From assembly GCA_937929835.1 (NCBI GenBank), contig CALFUU010000021.1, forward strand, positions 1-64,000: DNA of 64,000 nt, in the 5' to 3' direction. The translations under genes and the position numbers were made by a program. The notes below the pieces were generated by a model that ran no database searches, had not been told where the DNA came from, and worked only from the letters and a program-made list of their open reading frames with translations. Below, one piece after another: positions 29,001 through 35,927 of this stretch. Within the stretch, counting starts at the first letter, position 1. Each line of letters opens with the position of its first letter. This DNA is from an uncultured Saprospiraceae bacterium (GTDB lineage: Bacteria > Bacteroidota > Bacteroidia > Chitinophagales > Saprospiraceae).

Positions 29001-29388
29001 TCTGCTGACAAGTCGAATGTAGCTTAATACTGGCAGATCCTGGAGGGTAACTCGCCTCCCAAGTCCTGTGGACTATTTTGAGACAAGAAGTATTGCTGAC
29101 GATCTGATCAGTGAAGCTCACGACGGGTGTCGGGCAACTTGGGTCGCCAGGCATTGCTGTAGGAAATCCTGTATTGGTCGGATTTATATCATCTGAAGGG
29201 CAGCCCAGATAAGTGGGCGGACAGAATAATACCGGAGCAGTAAGGCACATGACAGAAAGGTCCATTTGAGCCTCTGGCACATCTGCATCAAAACAGAAAT
29301 TTTCATTTCCGCTGTCTGCTTTAGCTCCATAACTACAGAGGAGCAGCAAGCTCATGCAGAAGAAGATGTGGTAAATGTTTTTCATCAT
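20038..29388 (-). CDS. Giant T9SS-secreted HYR-repeat protein with nested C-type lectin and GEVED domains
   Basis: 3116 residues. A signal peptide (to about residue 24) is followed by 15 tandem modules of about 170 residues. Each has a Cys-rich half (C..PP.I.CP.NY.AC, FTD...STGPC.GA, RTW.ATDP, SCVQTI.L.D) and an HYR half (P.I.N.P.N..V.G.G..C, TW..P.A.DNCG, F..GTTTVTYTATD.CGN, SFTVTV.C). A 16th HYR (about 2626-2827) is interrupted by a C-type lectin domain (about 2665-2787) with WIGL, QPN and WND motifs. A GEVED domain (about 2840-2973; WIDFNQDGDFED, GETEDYCINV) and a T9SS type A sorting domain (about 3037-3116; VRIYPNPVS...KVIIMN) follow. It should be exported, disulfide-rich and surface-attached, probably an adhesin. 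It is a single-gene transcript. Confidence 0.92.
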   Translation of the reverse strand: MMKNIYHIFFCMSLLLLCSYGAKADSGNENFCFDADVPEAQMDLSVMCLTAPVLFCPPTYLGCPSDDINPTNTGFPTAMPGDPSCPTPVVSFTDQIVSNTSCLKIVHRTWEASYPPGSASIKLHSTCQQTLFLEDNVAPTIINCPSDLTLDLSVSCDSTAIWTVPTAEDDCGIQFFITTHFSGATFTSGTTPVVYTASDQCGNERTCAFSVTVTGSCCTAPNITCPQAATVCPGGDFSPATTGTAAATMASSTCPAPTVTFTDATISTGPCTGAFVIQRTWNATVPTGSAACTQQITSTDTSNPLITNGPGAIQLSATGSSCTAIATWIEPTVNDNCNVTVTSTHTSGTSFPEGMTVVTYTAVDDCGNVATFAFNVTVTCICSTPPVITCPANVDLCLGSNTTPSFTGLATAVAGDPSCGTPAINFTDVVSTPAGSCTGATIITRTWSATVTNNNSLLTSCVQTINVNDTSAPVITNVPQNINVLGNGSGCSATVTWSEPSATDNCGVATLVSTQSSGSLFAEGTTTVTYTASDACGNTTAVSFTVTVGCACNTVPQIVCPANINACLGGNTDPSTTGVATATTTDPNCSTPAVTFTDVNATPVGNCTGAMAITRTWTATDPNNNGLTSSCVQTINLNDTVAPVISNVPQNITVLGSGSSCSANVTWTEPVATDNCGVITLVSTQPSGSLFAQGTTTITYTAADACGQTSTVSFTVTVDCACNAAPAITCPSNYNACPGSIDPSVAGSATAIATDTNCGTPTVSFSDQVISTGNCTGEQTIQRTWTATDAGSGLTSSCVQTLTLQDDGAAPTLTNIPTDLTVHGSGNNCNVLVKWTEPVATDGCGVASLTSSAQSGDNFSEGTTSVTYTATDACGNTTNASFNVTVLCAEGCNTPPIISCPNSFASCAGGSIPSPSVSGVASSAPGATGCGAPFVFYSDMITGFGSCNGAYTVERTWTAFDLTSAQISTCIQVIELGDNNAPVFSNVPGNLTLNGTGTNCTAAATWEAPTATDDCGINTVVSNFNSGDILPQGTTTITYTATDNCNNTTTVSFTVTVQCVAATCSVPPTISCPANYSACPGAGAIDPSITGLAIAMPGDANCSTPLLTFSDLLVNGSSTCTGAGTYNRTWIANDPNNANLSASCIQTITLQDNAIPVINNLPSNINLEVSGSNCQAVATWTAPAATDDCGIASLTSNFASGATFDQGTTTVTYTAIDNCGQVATGSFTVTVNCINTTCTTPPSISCPENYTACADGTVPSFLETGFAFGIINGDNCSGTPYTTFSDVVVHTGSCAGAQVIERTWITTDPDNKLQSSCVQLITLEDNSLPVISNIPNNIVVTGSGFGCQEPVSWAEPTATDDCGLASLSSNIGSGITFSSGTTTIVYTAVDNCGNIATASFTITVQCEGCNTPPTINCPASYTTCINGNIAPINAGTATGAISGPNCSGAPFISHVDNIVSTGPCAGGQVIQRLWMATDPTNNLAANCTQTITLEDNSLPVFSSVPGNIIVTGIGTGCQVPVTWNAPVASDNCGIDFVTSSSTNGSSFSEGTTTVTYTAFDLCGNSATTSFTVTVNCEECTAPPSVTCPANYTACVGSNTSPSFAGVATGAPGANCSGMPSITFTDNQITSGPCAGASVTERTWVAYDTNSNLTTSCVQTITLGDNVNPVIHNLPANLTLAGNGSGCQVIANWTIPTASDNCGTPTMTSSYPSGYAFAEGTTTVTYTATDACGNTAIGSFTVTVQCAGCNTAPTINCPTNYVACANTVSSPSVTGFAWASNTGANCSSTPNLNFTDLIVSTGPCFGSKEIERTWTATDPSSGLTNSCVQVISLGDNTPPTISNMPNNIIVTGTGSNCQVPVTWSAPTAFDNCSSVTLTSSYSVGSIFNQGQTTVTYTATDACGNQSSSTFIVTVQCIGCNTPPVVACPPNYTACPAASTSPTLTGYATAYNNGANCSATPTVTYSDQVIATGNCAGAQTISRTWTATDINSGLNSTCVQTISLIDNTPPVLTNVPADITVTGVAAGCNVPVTWLEPTATDNCTILSSGCQYVNGSVFSEGVYTAIYTATDNCGNSTNASFTITVLCAGCNTTPTITCPADYVACPTGSTQPSVTGLAVGNNTGAGCNANPTISHFDIVNSTGPCAGATEIDRVWTATDPSSGLNASCVQTITLEDTTPPTISNVPADLTISGSGPNCTAIATWSAPTTTDNCGSATYTCDFPSGTAFGQGATTVTCTATDDCGNQSTASFTVTVECEVCGAAPLITCPDNFVDCPDGTVPDTTVTGLPIVVAGETACATPVLTFADVVVSTGPCINEQVIERTFTATDPQDALLTVSCVQTIELVDTAAPEIANCPIGLILLGSDMTGTGGGTGSGTGSGTPGGGTGQGTICSAVATWEIPTVSDDCSTTTLVATDQNGNLVASGDIFDEGTTTVTYTATDNCGNTATCSFDIIVSCSDVCDIAPIAVCPDDVTVCIGSDITPATTGDATFIAFPLCIDIVVTHTDSLIATGTCTGEATIERSFLVDLQEGIGYQDSCTQIITIENVVPTLGACPADVTVIGDNTPVTWTAPNITDACGTATLTSTHNSGDTFPCGLTTVTYTLTDACGTAAECSFDIQVDCTAGNSGFNNCPSNITVACGEPANWTPPTYTTACTTCTVGSPITGFIYMGNFNGSHYYCSTAPATWPVAKTVCEANGGFLADVNSFEENEFIADQLSISSAWIGLTDVNAEGQYEWCNEDPVDYTNWFPGQPNNFNNSQDYVEMLSTGEWNDQYNHYSLEYILEIPCTTITQTAGPAPGSVNPEGTYTVTYTVNDPCGSTETCSFDITVGACNTAPCASSGLISTFGYIDQCVFGDINNTSGNDGGYGNYSSICTEIEPGLFVPIEFHPGFGGGKSHTMYWTCWIDFNQDGDFEDNLEFVAYGAGAGTITGGITIPAGIPNGTCAMRVITKLGGYATSPCGTYLYGETEDYCINVVNGTLKPEDTDTKSALVINDPIELTALVTSHTEEVEPVIVTTEILATTELETIETETTQDASPLEVRIYPNPVSQVMNLEINDVSEVTQISLYSQSGQKLRNIEIEERSRTDVSDLNGGMYIIRILRNDGRTDTEKVIIMN
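21510..29250 (-). repeat. Array of 15 tandem ~510-bp repeats coding HYR-containing modules
   Basis: The coding frame repeats about every 510 bases. The codons for C-N-T-P-P recur near 28735, 28245, 27735, 27228, 26720, 26205, 25675, 25165, 24655, 24150, 23635, 23125, 22615 and 22010. The copies differ at many synonymous and nonsynonymous sites, so they are not freshly duplicated. The module from about 22615 to 22010 is longer (about 605 bases) because of a Gly/Thr-rich insertion near 22226-22300. Confidence 0.85.
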
Positions 29389-29838
29389 CGAGATTTTAAT
29401 AAGTGTTGTTTGTCTAGGTTGTTGATTGACCTGTATTGTTGGTCTATCATATTAACATGGCCTATACGTCACCACACTTTAGATAGCGTCCTAACCCGCT
29501 GCTCTAGGGCTGTTAAAAAATGCTTATGTATCCTTAATGAAACTTGAAATTGGTCAATATGGAGTACTCAATTAAAGTCGTAAGTAGCTGAATATCAATC
29601 CATTACAGGGTGTTTCTAGTTCTCATTCTATCTGAGACTAGTTGACATATTTTTTTTGCGAAATATGAGACAACAGATAAAAGTGGTCGCTGACTTTGGA
29701 GCCTTTAAAATTGCGCTGCCTTCACAGAAGAATTTTTTTTGAAATCTTCAATTAGACTTGATAATCAGGTAGTTGTGTATTTTAGCAGGCTTAACATCGG
29801 TGTGAAGATTATTTTCAATTCAACAGAAATACACAAGC
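29389..29838. other. Divergent intergenic region with a possible ettA promoter
   Basis: 450 bases between the divergent HYR and ettA genes, so it must hold both promoters. On the plus strand TTG at 29758-29760 and TATTTTAG at 29778-29785 (17-base spacing) weakly fit the Bacteroidota promoter pattern. No open frame or structured RNA was recognised. Confidence 0.35.
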
Positions 29839-31509
29839 GTGGCTGACAACAAAATTATATTCGCGATGGAGGGCGTATCCAAGACGTATCCTCCTAAAAA
29901 GAAAGTGCTTAACAACATATGGTTGTCCTTTTACTATGGCGCTAAGATCGGCGTCCTCGGTCTGAATGGCTCGGGGAAGTCTAGTCTCCTTAAAATAATA
30001 GCTGGTCTAGACACCAATTACGAAGGCAAGGTCACCTTTGATAAAGAATATAAAATAGGTTATCTCGCTCAAGAGCCAGAATTAGATGAGACGAAGACGG
30101 TAAAGGAAGTCGTCCAAGAAGGAATGCAGTCGATCGTCGATATTGTAACAGAGTACAATGCGGTCAATGAGAAGTTTATGGAGCCCATGAGCGATGATGA
30201 GATGAATAAGTTGCTTGAGAAGCAAGGAGAGCTGGCCGAAAAGATGGACTTGTATAACGCCTGGGAGCTCGATCATACACTAGAGGTAGCGATGGAGAAT
30301 CTCCGGCTACCCCCTGATGATCAGCTGATCAGCGTCTTGTCAGGCGGGGAGAGAAGACGGGTTGCTTTATGCCGACTCTTATTGACTAAGCCAGATATAC
30401 TCTTACTCGATGAGCCGACCAACCACCTCGATGCGGAGTCTGTACATTGGTTAGAGCAGTTTCTTAAGAGCTTTCCTGGAACTGTTATCGCAGTAACCCA
30501 CGATAGATACTTCTTAGACAATGTAGCGGGTTGGATACTGGAGCTGGATAGAGGAGAGGGCATACCATGGGAAGGCAATTACTCTTCTTGGCTCGAGCAG
30601 AAATCTGATAGGCTGGCAAGAGAAGAGAAGCAGGAATCTAAGCGAAAAGCAGCGCTCAGGCGAGAGCTAGAATGGACGAGGCTTAATCCCAAAGCCAAGC
30701 AGGCTAAGGGTAAGGCTAGACTTAATGCTTACGAAAAGTTAGCCGGAGAAGAGGCTAGAGAAAAAGAATTTAATCTGGAGCTGTACATCCCGCCAGGGGA
30801 GAGACTCGGCGATCAGGTCATAGATATTAACGGCATCACCAAATCTTACGATGGGCGGGTGTTGATGGAGGATTTGAGTTTTTCTATTCCTAAAAATGCT
30901 ATCGTCGGTATTATAGGTGCCAATGGAGTCGGAAAGTCTACCTTATTTAGAATGATAATGGGGGAGGAACAGCCAGACTCTGGAGAAATTAAGATCGGAA
31001 AGACGGTGGACCTCAGCTATGTGGACCAATCTCACAAAGATTTGCTACCAGAGAAATCTGTATTTGAAATAGTGGGTGGTGGTAATGATCTTGTACAGGT
31101 CGGTAATAAAGAGCTTAATGTAAGGGCCTATCTGAGTAAGTTCAACTTTACTGGTGGGGATCAGCAGAAGAAACTAGATGTGCTATCTGGTGGAGAGCGC
31201 AATAGAGTCCATCTCGCCATAACTCTCAAGGAAGGTGGGAATGTCCTACTCCTTGATGAGCCGACCAACGATATAGATGTCAATACGCTGAGGGCACTAG
31301 AGGAGGCCTTAGAGAATTTTGCGGGTTGTATACTTGTCATATCTCACGATAGATGGTTTATCGATAGACTGGCGACGCATATATTATCCTTTGAAGATGA
31401 GGGGAAGGTTCGATTCTTTGAAGGTAATTTCTCAGCATATGAAGCTAAGAAAAGAGAGGAGGTTGGGGAGTTCAAGCCTAAGCGTCCTCGATTTAAGCAC
31501 TTGATGTAG
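29839..31509 (+). CDS. ettA: Energy-dependent translational throttle protein EttA (ABC-F)
   Basis: 556 residues starting at GTG (MADNKIIFAMEGVSK), matching EttA in length and order. The first ATPase has GLNGSGKSS and LSGGERRRVALCRLL with LLLDEPTNHLD. The interdomain PtIM linker is the charged helix LAREEKQESKRKAALRRELE with WTRLNPKAKQAKGKARL. The second ATPase has GANGVGKST, LSGGERNRVHLA and LLLDEPTNDID. The arm insertion between Walker A and signature of domain 1 (around residues 95-140) is present. EttA binds the ribosomal E site and gates entry into elongation according to ADP/ATP. Its stop lies 5 bases from the convergent coiled-coil gene. Confidence 0.95.
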   Translation: MADNKIIFAMEGVSKTYPPKKKVLNNIWLSFYYGAKIGVLGLNGSGKSSLLKIIAGLDTNYEGKVTFDKEYKIGYLAQEPELDETKTVKEVVQEGMQSIVDIVTEYNAVNEKFMEPMSDDEMNKLLEKQGELAEKMDLYNAWELDHTLEVAMENLRLPPDDQLISVLSGGERRRVALCRLLLTKPDILLLDEPTNHLDAESVHWLEQFLKSFPGTVIAVTHDRYFLDNVAGWILELDRGEGIPWEGNYSSWLEQKSDRLAREEKQESKRKAALRRELEWTRLNPKAKQAKGKARLNAYEKLAGEEAREKEFNLELYIPPGERLGDQVIDINGITKSYDGRVLMEDLSFSIPKNAIVGIIGANGVGKSTLFRMIMGEEQPDSGEIKIGKTVDLSYVDQSHKDLLPEKSVFEIVGGGNDLVQVGNKELNVRAYLSKFNFTGGDQQKKLDVLSGGERNRVHLAITLKEGGNVLLLDEPTNDIDVNTLRALEEALENFAGCILVISHDRWFIDRLATHILSFEDEGKVRFFEGNFSAYEAKKREEVGEFKPKRPRFKHLM

Positions 31510-31514
31510 GGATT

Positions 31515-32156
31515 CTACGATTTCTTCTTTGCTTTTTTCTTCTTTGCTTTCTTCTTGAGGTACCTTATAAGTGTCTCGATCTCATGGTTAGAAGTAGATG
31601 AATTAAGTTGCTTTTTCAGCTTCTTAATCTTTTTCTTTTGCTCTGCGACTTGCTTTGTGAGCAGGGTCAATTCTTCTTCTTGCAGTTGAGACATTTTACT
31701 TCCAAAGAGTGGGAGGGGGCCCTTTGTTTTTTTCAGTTCAGCCTCTTTTTCTTTAAGGAGTTGATCTTTCTGGGCCAATTGAGCTCTGAGTGTGCTTACG
31801 ATTTTGGATTCAGAACCTCCTGATTTTGAACTGCTTATCAGTTTGGCTTCTAGTTCTTTAGCTTGTTGCTTCCACTTTCTTATTTCATCACTGGTGTTGC
31901 CATTTGAGCGGATGCGTTTGTGCTCATCTAGCTTTTTCTTCAGGAGGGAGATCTCGGCGTCTTTGGTGTGGACCTTGGCTTTGGCATCCATTCTGAAATC
32001 ACTAAAGTCTTTGAGAAGGGTGGCATTGGCATTTTTCTCTCTTGTGAGAGCGTCTTCGGTTTCTTGGAATTTGCTTTTGTTGCCAAATAGCAGCCAACTT
32101 AAGACAGCACCGCCTAAGCAGGCCAATATGTAATATAAAAGGCAAGTCCAATCCAT
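31515..32156 (-). CDS. Membrane-anchored coiled-coil protein with Lys-rich tail
   Basis: 213 residues from the ATG at 32156. A longer frame starts at 32201, but its first codons overlap the terminator hairpin of the gene upstream, so the internal Met (MDWTCLLYYILACLGG) is the better start. One transmembrane helix is followed by a long charged coiled coil (about 30-195; TEDALTREKNANATLLKDF, EISLLKKKLDEHKRI, LLTKQVAEQKKKIKKLKKQL) and a tail LKKKAKKKKAKKKS. The layout (anchor, coil, basic end) parallels the nearby membrane-anchored VEVIKE-repeat protein but lacks the HhH module. A structural or nucleic-acid-tethering role is possible. No family was recognised. Confidence 0.75.
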   Translation of the reverse strand: MDWTCLLYYILACLGGAVLSWLLFGNKSKFQETEDALTREKNANATLLKDFSDFRMDAKAKVHTKDAEISLLKKKLDEHKRIRSNGNTSDEIRKWKQQAKELEAKLISSSKSGGSESKIVSTLRAQLAQKDQLLKEKEAELKKTKGPLPLFGSKMSQLQEEELTLLTKQVAEQKKKIKKLKKQLNSSTSNHEIETLIRYLKKKAKKKKAKKKS

Positions 32157-32187
32157 CGGGTGTAGGTTAGAGGATGAATGTAAACAG

Positions 32188-32222
32188 AAAAGGGCAATCA
32201 CTTAAGTGACTGCCCTTTTTTA
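32188..32222. terminator. Bidirectional terminator hairpin
   Basis: AAAAGGGCAATCACTT and AAGTGACTGCCCTTTT form a near-perfect stem with A and T tracts at its two ends. It ends the HU-like VIKEV-repeat gene on the minus strand and marks the true 5' limit of the coiled-coil gene that follows. Confidence 0.85.
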
Positions 32223-32245
32223 ATACTTAATTGTAAAGCTCTTGG

Positions 32246-33679
32246 CTATTTGCCGCCATCAAGCTCATCCTGCAATTTCTTGAGTTTGTCCCATTGCCCT
32301 TTTGCAGCCAATCCTGATTGCTTAGGCCAAGTGGTTGGATCATGCATCTGGTAACGAGAACCTGCTGCAACCAAAATTTTCTTTAGTGTGCTGAAGTTTG
32401 ATTTAGCTAAATCTTCGAAGGTATGGATGCCGTCAGCATTCAAGAGTCCAGCTATTTTAGGACCAATACCTTCTATTTTAGTTAGATCATCTTTAGAGCC
32501 ACCTTTTTTGGTCGTCCCTTTCTTAGCAGATGCTTTCTTAGTGCTCACCTTCGCTTTAGACGTTGTCACTTTTCCGCCGGAAGACTTTTCAGAAGACTTA
32601 GTCGTTGTACTTCCAGTAAGGATAGACTTGCCTGTAATCTTGGTGCCACCACCAGAAGTGATTTCTCTTCTGTCGACTATCTTAGCTTCACCACTAGTTG
32701 TTGTTGTACCTACTACTTTTCTAGAAGATTCGACGGTTGTCATACTTCCAAGTAACTTTTCAAAGTTGCTCATATCAAAAGTCTTAACAACTTCGACTTC
32801 TTTGATCACTTCTACAGGTACCTCTTTGATGACTTCTACCTCCTTGATGACCTCTCTGATGTTATTGATTTCCTTAATCACTTCGACAGGTACTTTCTCT
32901 AAGACTTTGACCTCTTTGATGACTTGCTCTTCTACGATTACAGGTACTTCTTTGATTATCTCGAGATTGACTTTCTCGATCTTTGTCTTGTAGACTGGAG
33001 TAGGTTCCTTTTTGATGACTTCTTTGATAATCTCTACTTCCTTGATCACTTCTACAGGCACTTCTTTGATGACCTCTACTTTTTTGACCTTCTCCTTTAC
33101 AACAGCAACATTGACCTTTTGCTTGATAGTTTTAAGCTTGATTTTTTCTGCCGTTTGGATAACTGGCACCTCTACTCTGATTTCTTTGATAACCTCTTTG
33201 ATCACAGGTACAGGCACTTTGATTTCCTTGATTACCTCTTTGATGACAGGCACAGGTACTTTAACTTTGATTTCTTTGACTTTGATCACTTCTTGCTTCT
33301 GGATCACAGGTATTTCCTTGATGACTTCTTTGATCACTTCTTTGATCTGGATGACAGGAACTTCTTTGATGACTTCTACAATCTTGATCTTCTGTTCTCT
33401 CTTGTAGACAGGTACGTTGTTCTTAACGGTTACTTTAACCAGTTTTTCAACAGTCTTAATGACAGGTACACTTTTAGTTTTTGTAAGCTTAACAGTTTTG
33501 ATCTTCGGCTTACTCGCTACCTTGACAGCTACTTGCTTAGTGGTTACACCTCCCTTTAGTTTATGCTTTCTGAAGGTTGGTGATTGTTTAAGTATGCAAT
33601 CGTAGGCGATTGTTGCTTTCTCAATTGAAATCTTGCATTTTTTTGCAACTTCATTGATAAGCTTGGATTTTTCGATCAT
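32246..33679 (-). CDS. HU-like N-terminus, VIKEV-repeat and HhH-domain protein
   Basis: 477 residues in four parts. Residues 1-35 (KSKLINEVAKKCKISIEKATIAYDCILK) look like the first two helices of HU/IHF proteins. Residues 50-310 are built from V-I-K-E-V units with VPVIK and VPVEVIKEV variants, very rich in Val, Ile, Lys and Glu. Residues 310-395 are a low-complexity Ser/Thr/Lys/Gly linker. Residues 398-477 are the HhH module ([15 protein letters not shown]...MHDPTTWPKQSGLAA...[10 protein letters not shown]). HhH domains of the [10 protein letters not shown] type bind DNA or RNA non-specifically. There is no signal peptide. It lies downstream of the VEVIKE-repeat gene, separated by a terminator. 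Function is unknown. Confidence 0.8.
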   Translation of the reverse strand: MIEKSKLINEVAKKCKISIEKATIAYDCILKQSPTFRKHKLKGGVTTKQVAVKVASKPKIKTVKLTKTKSVPVIKTVEKLVKVTVKNNVPVYKREQKIKIVEVIKEVPVIQIKEVIKEVIKEIPVIQKQEVIKVKEIKVKVPVPVIKEVIKEIKVPVPVIKEVIKEIRVEVPVIQTAEKIKLKTIKQKVNVAVVKEKVKKVEVIKEVPVEVIKEVEIIKEVIKKEPTPVYKTKIEKVNLEIIKEVPVIVEEQVIKEVKVLEKVPVEVIKEINNIREVIKEVEVIKEVPVEVIKEVEVVKTFDMSNFEKLLGSMTTVESSRKVVGTTTTSGEAKIVDRREITSGGGTKITGKSILTGSTTTKSSEKSSGGKVTTSKAKVSTKKASAKKGTTKKGGSKDDLTKIEGIGPKIAGLLNADGIHTFEDLAKSNFSTLKKILVAAGSRYQMHDPTTWPKQSGLAAKGQWDKLKKLQDELDGGK

Positions 33680-33792
33680 TATCTGATTTTGTATTTAGAC
33701 GGTATAAAAAAATATAGGAATTATAACATGAAAATATAGAAAATACTAAAGTAGTCCATCTTAATGGACTTAGATATTTCATTTATTGAGAT

Positions 33793-33826
33793 AAAAAAAT
33801 GGCGGATACACAGTTGCATATCCACC
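33793..33826 (-). terminator. Terminator of the membrane-anchored VEVIKE-repeat gene
   Basis: On the minus strand GGTGGATA pairs with TATCCGCC (one wobble) around a 10-base loop and is followed by ATTTTTTTAT. Confidence 0.65.
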
Positions 33827-33856
33827 ATCCTTATTACATGAAAATAAGTTAGGGGA

Positions 33857-35893
33857 CTATTTTCCTCCGTCTAACTCATCCTGAAGTTTTTTAAGCTTGT
33901 CCCATTTTCCAGCTGCTGCTAGTTTAGACTGCTTTGGCCATGAGCCTGGGTTATGCATTCTGAATCTAGGTCCTGCATCTTCGAGAAGGCCTTGTAAGGT
34001 TTTTACTTTTGCTTTACCCAATTCCTCGAAGGTATGTATCCCACCTTTGTTCATTATCTGAGCAATCTTTGGTCCGATACCTTCGATCTTGGTCAGGTCA
34101 TCTTTCTTGCTCTTAGCGGTAGTTTTCTTGCCAGTAGTACTTTTAGCTGCGGTTTTCTTGCCAGTAGATTGTTTAGCTGCAGTCTTCTTTGTAGCAGTTT
34201 TTTTACTACCTGAAGCCTTTTGTGTTACCGACGTTGTTTTTTTCGCTTTTGTTTTTTCACTTGACGCGGCCCCACCTGTTTTGGTGATCGCTTTGTCTTG
34301 TCTAGCGATGGTCTTAGCTTCTCCCTTCTTTGTCGTGGTGCCAACTACTGTCCTAGAACTCTCAGTGGCCATTTGCGCCATCATTACCTGAAGTGCTTCG
34401 AAGTCTAATGTTCTAGTTACTTCTACTTCCTTTATGATTTCAATAGGCACTTCCTTGATGACCTCTATTTCTTTGATCACCTCGACTTCCTTGATGACTT
34501 CTACCTCTTTGATGACCTCGACAGGCTTCTCAACAATTTTCTCTACTTCTACCTCTTTGATCACCTCGACTTCTTTGATCACTTCTACTTCTTTGATGAC
34601 CTCGACAGGCTTCTCAACGATTTTCTCTACTTCTACCTCTTTGATCACCTCTACTTCCTTGATCACTTCTACCTCTTTGATCACCTCGACAGGCTTCTCA
34701 ACGATTTTCTCTACTTCTACCTCTTTGATCACCTCGACTTCCTTAATCACCTCTACTTCTTTGATTACCTCTACTTCTTTGATGACCTCGACAGGCTTCT
34801 CAACGATTTTCTCTACTTCTACCTCTTTAATTACCTCGACTTCCTTGATCACCTCTACTTCTTTGATGACCTCGACAGGCTTCTCAACGATTTTCTCTAC
34901 TTCTACCTCTTTGATTACCTCCACTTCTTTAATGACCTCGACAGGCTTCTCAACAATTTTCTCTACTTCTACCTCTTTGATTACCTCCACTTCCTTGATG
35001 ACTTCGACTTCCTTGATCACTTCTACCTCTTTGATCACCTCGACAGGCTTCTCTACTATTTTTTCTACCTCTACTTCTTTAATGACTTCGACAGGCTTCT
35101 CAACTATTTTCTCTACTTCGACTTCTTTGATCACTTCGACTTCCTTGATCACCTCCACTTCTTTGATCACTTCTACCTCTTTGATCACTTCGACAGGCTT
35201 CTCTACTATTTTCTCTACTTCCTTGATGACCTCCACCTCTTTGATGACTTCGACAGGCTTCTCAACTATTTTCTCTACTTCCTTGATCACTTCAACCTCC
35301 TTGATGACCTCCACAGGCTTCTCGACTATCTTTTCTACAATTTTCTCTACCTCTATCTCTTTGACAACTTCCACTTCTTTGACGACTTCTACCTCCTTGA
35401 TGACCTCGACTTCTTTGATGACCTCGACTTCCTTGATGACCTCGACTTCCTTGACAACTTCCACTTCTTTGACGACCTCTATTTCACGTAGTTGACTACT
35501 CGCCGCATTTGCAGAGGACAATTGAGAAGTCCAAGAGCTTTTGTCAGACTCATACTTTGAGGAGAGGGATTGATATTTTGTTTCTAAGTCAGAGTGCTTC
35601 TTTTTCCAGAGGCTTAAGTCTCCGCTGCCAGCGCCTGCTGCACCTGCTGCTGCACCTCCTTTTGATTTAAGAAGCTTTTGATATTTAAGGTCTAGAGCGC
35701 CATATTTATTTTTCCAGTCGCCTCCAGTGCCACCACCTAGTGCGCCAAATTTTTCTCTAAATCTATTCCATCCAAATGCCCAGCCCAAGAACCATGCACC
35801 TAGCATTAGTAATAAAGGTAGAAGTATACAAATCGGCCACCCAAATAGTAGCCCAAATCCGAACACTTTTCCAAAGCAGATAAATAATGTCAT
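33857..35893 (-). CDS. Membrane-anchored VEVIKE-repeat protein with C-terminal HhH module
   Basis: 678 residues. An N-terminal hydrophobic hairpin (about 5-45; FGFGLLFGWPICILLPLLLMLGAWFLGWAFGW) is followed by a short coiled segment, then about 360 residues made of the hexad E-V-E-V-I-K interleaved with eleven E-K-I-V-E-K-P-V blocks (about 138-500). A Lys/Thr/Ser/Ala-rich linker (about 520-595) follows, with three TGKKTAAK-like repeats, and then the HhH module ([15 protein letters not shown]...MHNPGSWPKQSKLAA...[10 protein letters not shown]). The repeat length suggests a long fibre or spacer between membrane and a nucleic-acid-binding end. It lies 34 bases after the tandem OmpA gene and is probably co-transcribed with it. 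The open frame on the opposite strand is an artefact of the repeats. Confidence 0.85.
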   Translation of the reverse strand: MTLFICFGKVFGFGLLFGWPICILLPLLLMLGAWFLGWAFGWNRFREKFGALGGGTGGDWKNKYGALDLKYQKLLKSKGGAAAGAAGAGSGDLSLWKKKHSDLETKYQSLSSKYESDKSSWTSQLSSANAASSQLREIEVVKEVEVVKEVEVIKEVEVIKEVEVIKEVEVVKEVEVVKEIEVEKIVEKIVEKPVEVIKEVEVIKEVEKIVEKPVEVIKEVEVIKEVEKIVEKPVEVIKEVEVIKEVEVIKEVEVIKEVEVEKIVEKPVEVIKEVEVEKIVEKPVEVIKEVEVIKEVEVIKEVEVIKEVEVEKIVEKPVEVIKEVEVIKEVEVEKIVEKPVEVIKEVEVIKEVEVIKEVEVEKIVEKPVEVIKEVEVIKEVEVIKEVEVIKEVEVEKIVEKPVEVIKEVEVIKEVEVIKEVEVEKIVEKPVEVIKEVEVIKEVEVIKEVEVEKIVEKPVEVIKEVEVIKEVEVIKEIEVIKEVPIEIIKEVEVTRTLDFEALQVMMAQMATESSRTVVGTTTKKGEAKTIARQDKAITKTGGAASSEKTKAKKTTSVTQKASGSKKTATKKTAAKQSTGKKTAAKSTTGKKTTAKSKKDDLTKIEGIGPKIAQIMNKGGIHTFEELGKAKVKTLQGLLEDAGPRFRMHNPGSWPKQSKLAAAGKWDKLKKLQDELDGGK
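34434..35490 (-). repeat. 18-bp tandem coding repeats (E-V-E-V-I-K hexads)
   Basis: The DNA repeats in 18-bp units, with superunits that include an E-K-I-V-E-K-P-V block. The same hexad is written with many synonymous codons from copy to copy, which points to selection on the protein rather than recent DNA slippage. Confidence 0.85.
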
Positions 35894-35927
35894 TATCGTA
35901 GTATTTTAAGTATTGTTTTTTAATTAG

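Noticed and set aside
32157-32201. N-terminal extension of the coiled-coil gene
   Set aside because: It lies over the terminator hairpin of the gene upstream, and the internal Met begins directly before the membrane helix.
32388-33605. Several plus-strand frames opposite the HU-like repeat gene
   Set aside because: They are low-complexity reflections of VIKEV codons. The minus-strand gene has a recognisable HhH domain and HU-like start.
34434-35495. Long plus-strand frame of Thr-Ser-Leu-Ile repeats
   Set aside because: It mirrors the VEVIKE repeat codons of the real minus-strand gene, with no independent domain or signal.
33000-35500. Possible CRISPR-like or direct-repeat DNA array in the 18-bp repeats
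   Set aside because: The repeats are in frame, have no unique spacers, and vary synonymously, so they are coding repeats.
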